NCBI GenBank assembly: GCA_016713175.1
Contig: JADJPQ010000030.1
Span: 124,001-188,000 of the forward strand
Direction of reading: 5' to 3'
From: Planctomycetota bacterium
GTDB lineage: Bacteria > Planctomycetota > UBA1135 > UBA2386
Length of the DNA: 64,000 nucleotides
How positions within the stretch are numbered: position 1 is the stretch's first letter; the number at the start of each line of letters is the position of its first letter. The notes below the pieces were generated by a model that worked only from the letters and a program-made list of their open reading frames with translations, was not told the origin of the DNA and did not search any database. The translations under genes and the position numbers were made by a program. Positions 61,568-64,000 of this stretch are shown piece by piece.

Positions 61568-63582
61568 GCGTGACGGCTGAGCAGCGCGCGGAACTCGTCT
61601 TCGGTCAACACGTGCAGGCCGAGCTTCTGCGCCTTCTCGAGCTTGCTGCCGGCGGCTTCGCCGGCCACGACGTCGGTGATCTTCTTGGTGATGGACCCGG
61701 AGGTCGCCGCGCCCAGTCGTTCGACCGCGGCCTTGGCATCATCGCGGCTCATCGTCTGCAGGCCGCCGGTGAACACGAACGTGCGGCCGGCGAGCGGTCC
61801 TTCGCCCGCGCGGGTGGTCGTCTCCTGCACCCGGACCCCGAGTTCATGCAGTCGCTGCAGCAGCCGCTGCGCCCCCGGCGACGCGAAGAACGTGACGATC
61901 GAACGCGCGACCTCGTCGCCGACGCCATCGACCGCCAGCAACCGCTCGGCATCGGCGGCGCGCAGCGCGGCGAGCGAACCGAAGTGCGCGGCCAGGTCCT
62001 TGGCCGTCTGTTCGCCGACATGGTGGATGCCGATCGCATGCAGGAAGCGCGCCAGCGGCGGGTTCTTGGCCTGGTCGAGCTGGGCGACCAGATGGTCGAA
62101 ACTGCGTTCGCCCCAGCGCTCGAGCGCCAGCACCTGGTCGCGGCGGGCCGGCAATGCGAACACGTCTTCCAGCGACCGGACCAGACCGGCGGCGACCAGC
62201 TGGTCGGCCTGCTTGGGACCAAGGCCTTCGATGTCGAGCGCGCGGCGACCGGTCAGGTGCACGATGCGGCCGGTCAGTTGATCGCGGCAATCGACGTTGG
62301 GGCAGTAGCGGAACTTGCCGTCGACGAGCAGCGCGGTCTGGCAGGTCGGACAATGCGTCGGTGGCTGCAGCGGCGTGCTGTCGGCCGTGCGCTGGTCGGT
62401 GAACACCCGCACGAGTTCCGGAATCACGTCGCCGGCGCGCTGGACCTCCACCACATCACCGACGCGGATGTCGCGTTCTTTGGCCAGCGCCCAGTTGTGC
62501 AACGACGCATTGCGCACGGTGACCCCGGCCAGCTCGATGGGCTCGAGCTGCGCGACCGGTGTGACCGCGCCGGTGCGACCGACCTGCGCCCCGATCGCCA
62601 GCACGCGCGTGGTGCCGAGTCGCGGCGCGAACTTGTAGGCCAGCGCCCAGCGCGGCGTCCGCGACGTGCGGCCGAGCCGGAGCTGCAGATCGAGGCGGTC
62701 GATCTTGGCGACGATGCCGTCCATCTCGTACGGCAATTCGTCGCGGCGGCGTTCGAGATCGTCGCGGAACGCCAGCACCTGCTCGCAGCCCTCGGCCGTC
62801 GCCGCCGGTTCGGCGAGCGTGAACCCCCATGCGCGCAGCGTGGCCCGCAGCGCCCCATGGGTCGGCCAGGTCATGCCGTCGACGTGACCGAGGGCGAAGG
62901 CGATGAAGTCGAGCCGGCGGGCGCGCACGATCGCCGGATCGAGCAGTTTCAGGGTGCCGGCGACGGTGTTGCGGGCGTTGCGGAACGTGCCTTCGCTGGA
63001 CGTCTCGTCGTTCTGCTGCAGTTCGCGGAAGCGTTCGCGGGACAGGATCGCCTCGCCGCGGATCTCGATCCGGGGTGGGAACGGCCCCGGCCCGCAAAGC
63101 CGCAGCGGCAGGTTGCGGATCGTCTTGAGATTGCGGGTGATGTCCTCGCCGGAAGTGCCGTCGCCGCGCGACAACGCGCGGATCAGTTCGCCGTTCTCGT
63201 ACAGCAGGTTGGCGGAGACGCCGTCGAGCTTGGGTTCGCAGAACCAGGCCAGACGCTGGCCTTCGGCCAGGTCGAGGCCTTTGCGCGCGCGCGCCTCGAA
63301 CTCGCGCACGTCGTCGGCCGTCATCAGCGACTCGATGCTGCCCATCGGCGCCAGATGCTGGCCGGTCGCGAACGTGCTGCCCTTCGGCAACGGCGCACCG
63401 ACCCGTTGCGTCGGCGAATCGGCGGTGATCAGTTCCGGATGACCGGCCTCGAGTTCCTTCAGCTCGGCGAACAACCGATCGTAATCGGCGTCGCTGAGAT
63501 CGCTGTGGCCGCGGTTGTAGTACTGGTCGTCGGCGGCGCGGATGCTGGCGCGGAGGTCGTCGATGCGGCGCTGGTCGCTCAC
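61564..63582 (-). CDS. ligA: NAD-dependent DNA ligase LigA
   Basis: The 672-residue enzyme seals nicks in duplex DNA during replication and repair. The order is standard. The NAD-binding Ia domain opens with QYYNRGHSDLSDADYDRLF. The adenylation domain has the active-site Lys in WFCEPKLDGVSANL and RGDGTSGEDIT. The OB domain follows, then a four-Cys zinc finger (CPTCQTALLVDGKFRYCPNV, then DC). Helix-hairpin-helix repeats (LEDVFALPARRDQVLAL and others) and a C-terminal BRCT domain (AGRTFVFTGGLQTMSRDDA) close the protein. Length equals the E. coli enzyme. The start is ATG 63582. Its stop overlaps the small membrane peptide gene. Confidence 0.97.
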   Translation of the reverse strand: MSDQRRIDDLRASIRAADDQYYNRGHSDLSDADYDRLFAELKELEAGHPELITADSPTQRVGAPLPKGSTFATGQHLAPMGSIESLMTADDVREFEARARKGLDLAEGQRLAWFCEPKLDGVSANLLYENGELIRALSRGDGTSGEDITRNLKTIRNLPLRLCGPGPFPPRIEIRGEAILSRERFRELQQNDETSSEGTFRNARNTVAGTLKLLDPAIVRARRLDFIAFALGHVDGMTWPTHGALRATLRAWGFTLAEPAATAEGCEQVLAFRDDLERRRDELPYEMDGIVAKIDRLDLQLRLGRTSRTPRWALAYKFAPRLGTTRVLAIGAQVGRTGAVTPVAQLEPIELAGVTVRNASLHNWALAKERDIRVGDVVEVQRAGDVIPELVRVFTDQRTADSTPLQPPTHCPTCQTALLVDGKFRYCPNVDCRDQLTGRIVHLTGRRALDIEGLGPKQADQLVAAGLVRSLEDVFALPARRDQVLALERWGERSFDHLVAQLDQAKNPPLARFLHAIGIHHVGEQTAKDLAAHFGSLAALRAADAERLLAVDGVGDEVARSIVTFFASPGAQRLLQRLHELGVRVQETTTRAGEGPLAGRTFVFTGGLQTMSRDDAKAAVERLGAATSGSITKKITDVVAGEAAGSKLEKAQKLGLHVLTEDEFRALLSRHA

Positions 63583-63639
63583 GGCCCGCTGGTCCTAGGC
63601 ACCGCAGGGGCGGCGGTCAAGCGCCGGGCGCCAAGGCCG

Positions 63640-64000
63640 CTACGGCAGGAAGTCGATCCGCAGCGCGTTCGTCAACCCGAAGCCGGTGGGCAACGCCGGC
63701 TCGAGCCAGGCGCACTGGGCGAACAGCGAGAACGGTCCGAAACCGCCCCGGACGCCGCGGATCAGTGAGCGACCTTGCGGGTCGGCAGTCACCAGCATCC
63801 ACGCCAGCGGATCACCAGGCAGGAACCCGCCGCCGGCGAACGGCAACGGTGTGCCCCGCTGGCTGTCCGACAGCGTCCAGAACAGCGGCGCCCGCGGGGG
63901 CAGATCGTACGCGAGGGCGTCGGCGGCGCCGACCAGCGACAGCGGCAGACCGCACATCCGCAGCTGTCCGGCACCATCGCCGGCATTGCCGAGGTCTTGC
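63640..64000 (-). CDS. Secreted protein, C-terminal end (partial)
   Basis: The frame is open from the right edge to TAG 63640-63642 and gives the last 119 residues of a longer protein. It contains the segment DLGNAGDGAGQLRMCGLPL and a long beta domain with PFSLFAQCAWLEPALPTGFG, ending in ALRIDFLP. This is the C-terminal beta-domain type found in other secreted proteins of the window (P...G...F.Q........GF..TNA....). The rest lies outside. The gene ends 57 bases upstream of the ligA start and is on the same strand. Confidence 0.65.
   Translation of the reverse strand, partial: QDLGNAGDGAGQLRMCGLPLSLVGAADALAYDLPPRAPLFWTLSDSQRGTPLPFAGGGFLPGDPLAWMLVTADPQGRSLIRGVRGGFGPFSLFAQCAWLEPALPTGFGLTNALRIDFLP

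Overview
The window is gene-dense, GC-rich bacterial DNA and reads like a chromosome segment of a deep-branching planctomycete. That is an inference from gene content: many large secreted proteins with carboxypeptidase-regulatory-like, beta-propeller or parallel beta-helix folds, a Ser/Thr kinase fused to a formylglycine-enzyme-like domain beside an ECF sigma factor, a sulfatase, and an oversized signal peptidase I. Genes switch strand often, operons are short, and ATGA or GTGA stop/start overlaps are common. No rRNA, tRNA, CRISPR array, complete insertion sequence or prophage was seen.

Layout. Positions 1-2.3 kb hold the end of a PilT-like ATPase gene, a second PilT-like ATPase with degenerate catalytic motifs, and a short flagellin. 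At 2.3-6.6 kb lies the minus-strand core operon lepA-lepB-lptB. At 6.7-20.2 kb are two secreted subtilases, a VapC remnant, a duplicated-domain lipoprotein, a cyanophycinase-like peptidase, a secreted intradiol-dioxygenase-like protein, an aldo/keto reductase, and an aspartyl beta-hydroxylase-like gene with an in-frame UGA. At 20.6-22.3 kb is a MarR-SRPBCC-DUF3052 operon. At 22.4-41.2 kb are a beta-propeller, a leucine-dehydrogenase-like enzyme, a sulfatase, regulatory-like repeat proteins, HEAT-repeat proteins, a CocE-type hydrolase, asparaginyl-tRNA synthetase, and a second propeller broken by a TAA. At 41.3-52.9 kb are an SF1 helicase, two coupled beta-helix proteins and two membrane proteins. 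At 53-57.6 kb are an ECF sigma factor, the kinase, and a scar made of kinase and sigma remnants. At 57.6-64 kb are a phosphodiester glycosidase/transglutaminase fusion, a thioredoxin-like gene with an in-frame UGA, a TMEM175-type channel, a 35-residue membrane peptide, ligA, and the end of another secreted protein gene.

The most interesting signal is a pair of genes whose reading frame is conserved across a single UGA. In the thioredoxin-like gene the UGA (59895-59897) replaces the catalytic cysteine, just after a Trp. A nine-pair hairpin with a G-rich loop starts 13 bases downstream. In the beta-hydroxylase-like gene (UGA 19810-19812, minus strand) the second iron-binding His and the 2-oxoglutarate-binding Arg lie after the UGA, again followed by a hairpin with G at the start of its loop. 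Both fit selenocysteine insertion. No selenocysteine machinery is in the window, and a third gene is interrupted by TAA, so natural nonsense mutation or sequence error remains a live alternative, mainly for the second case.
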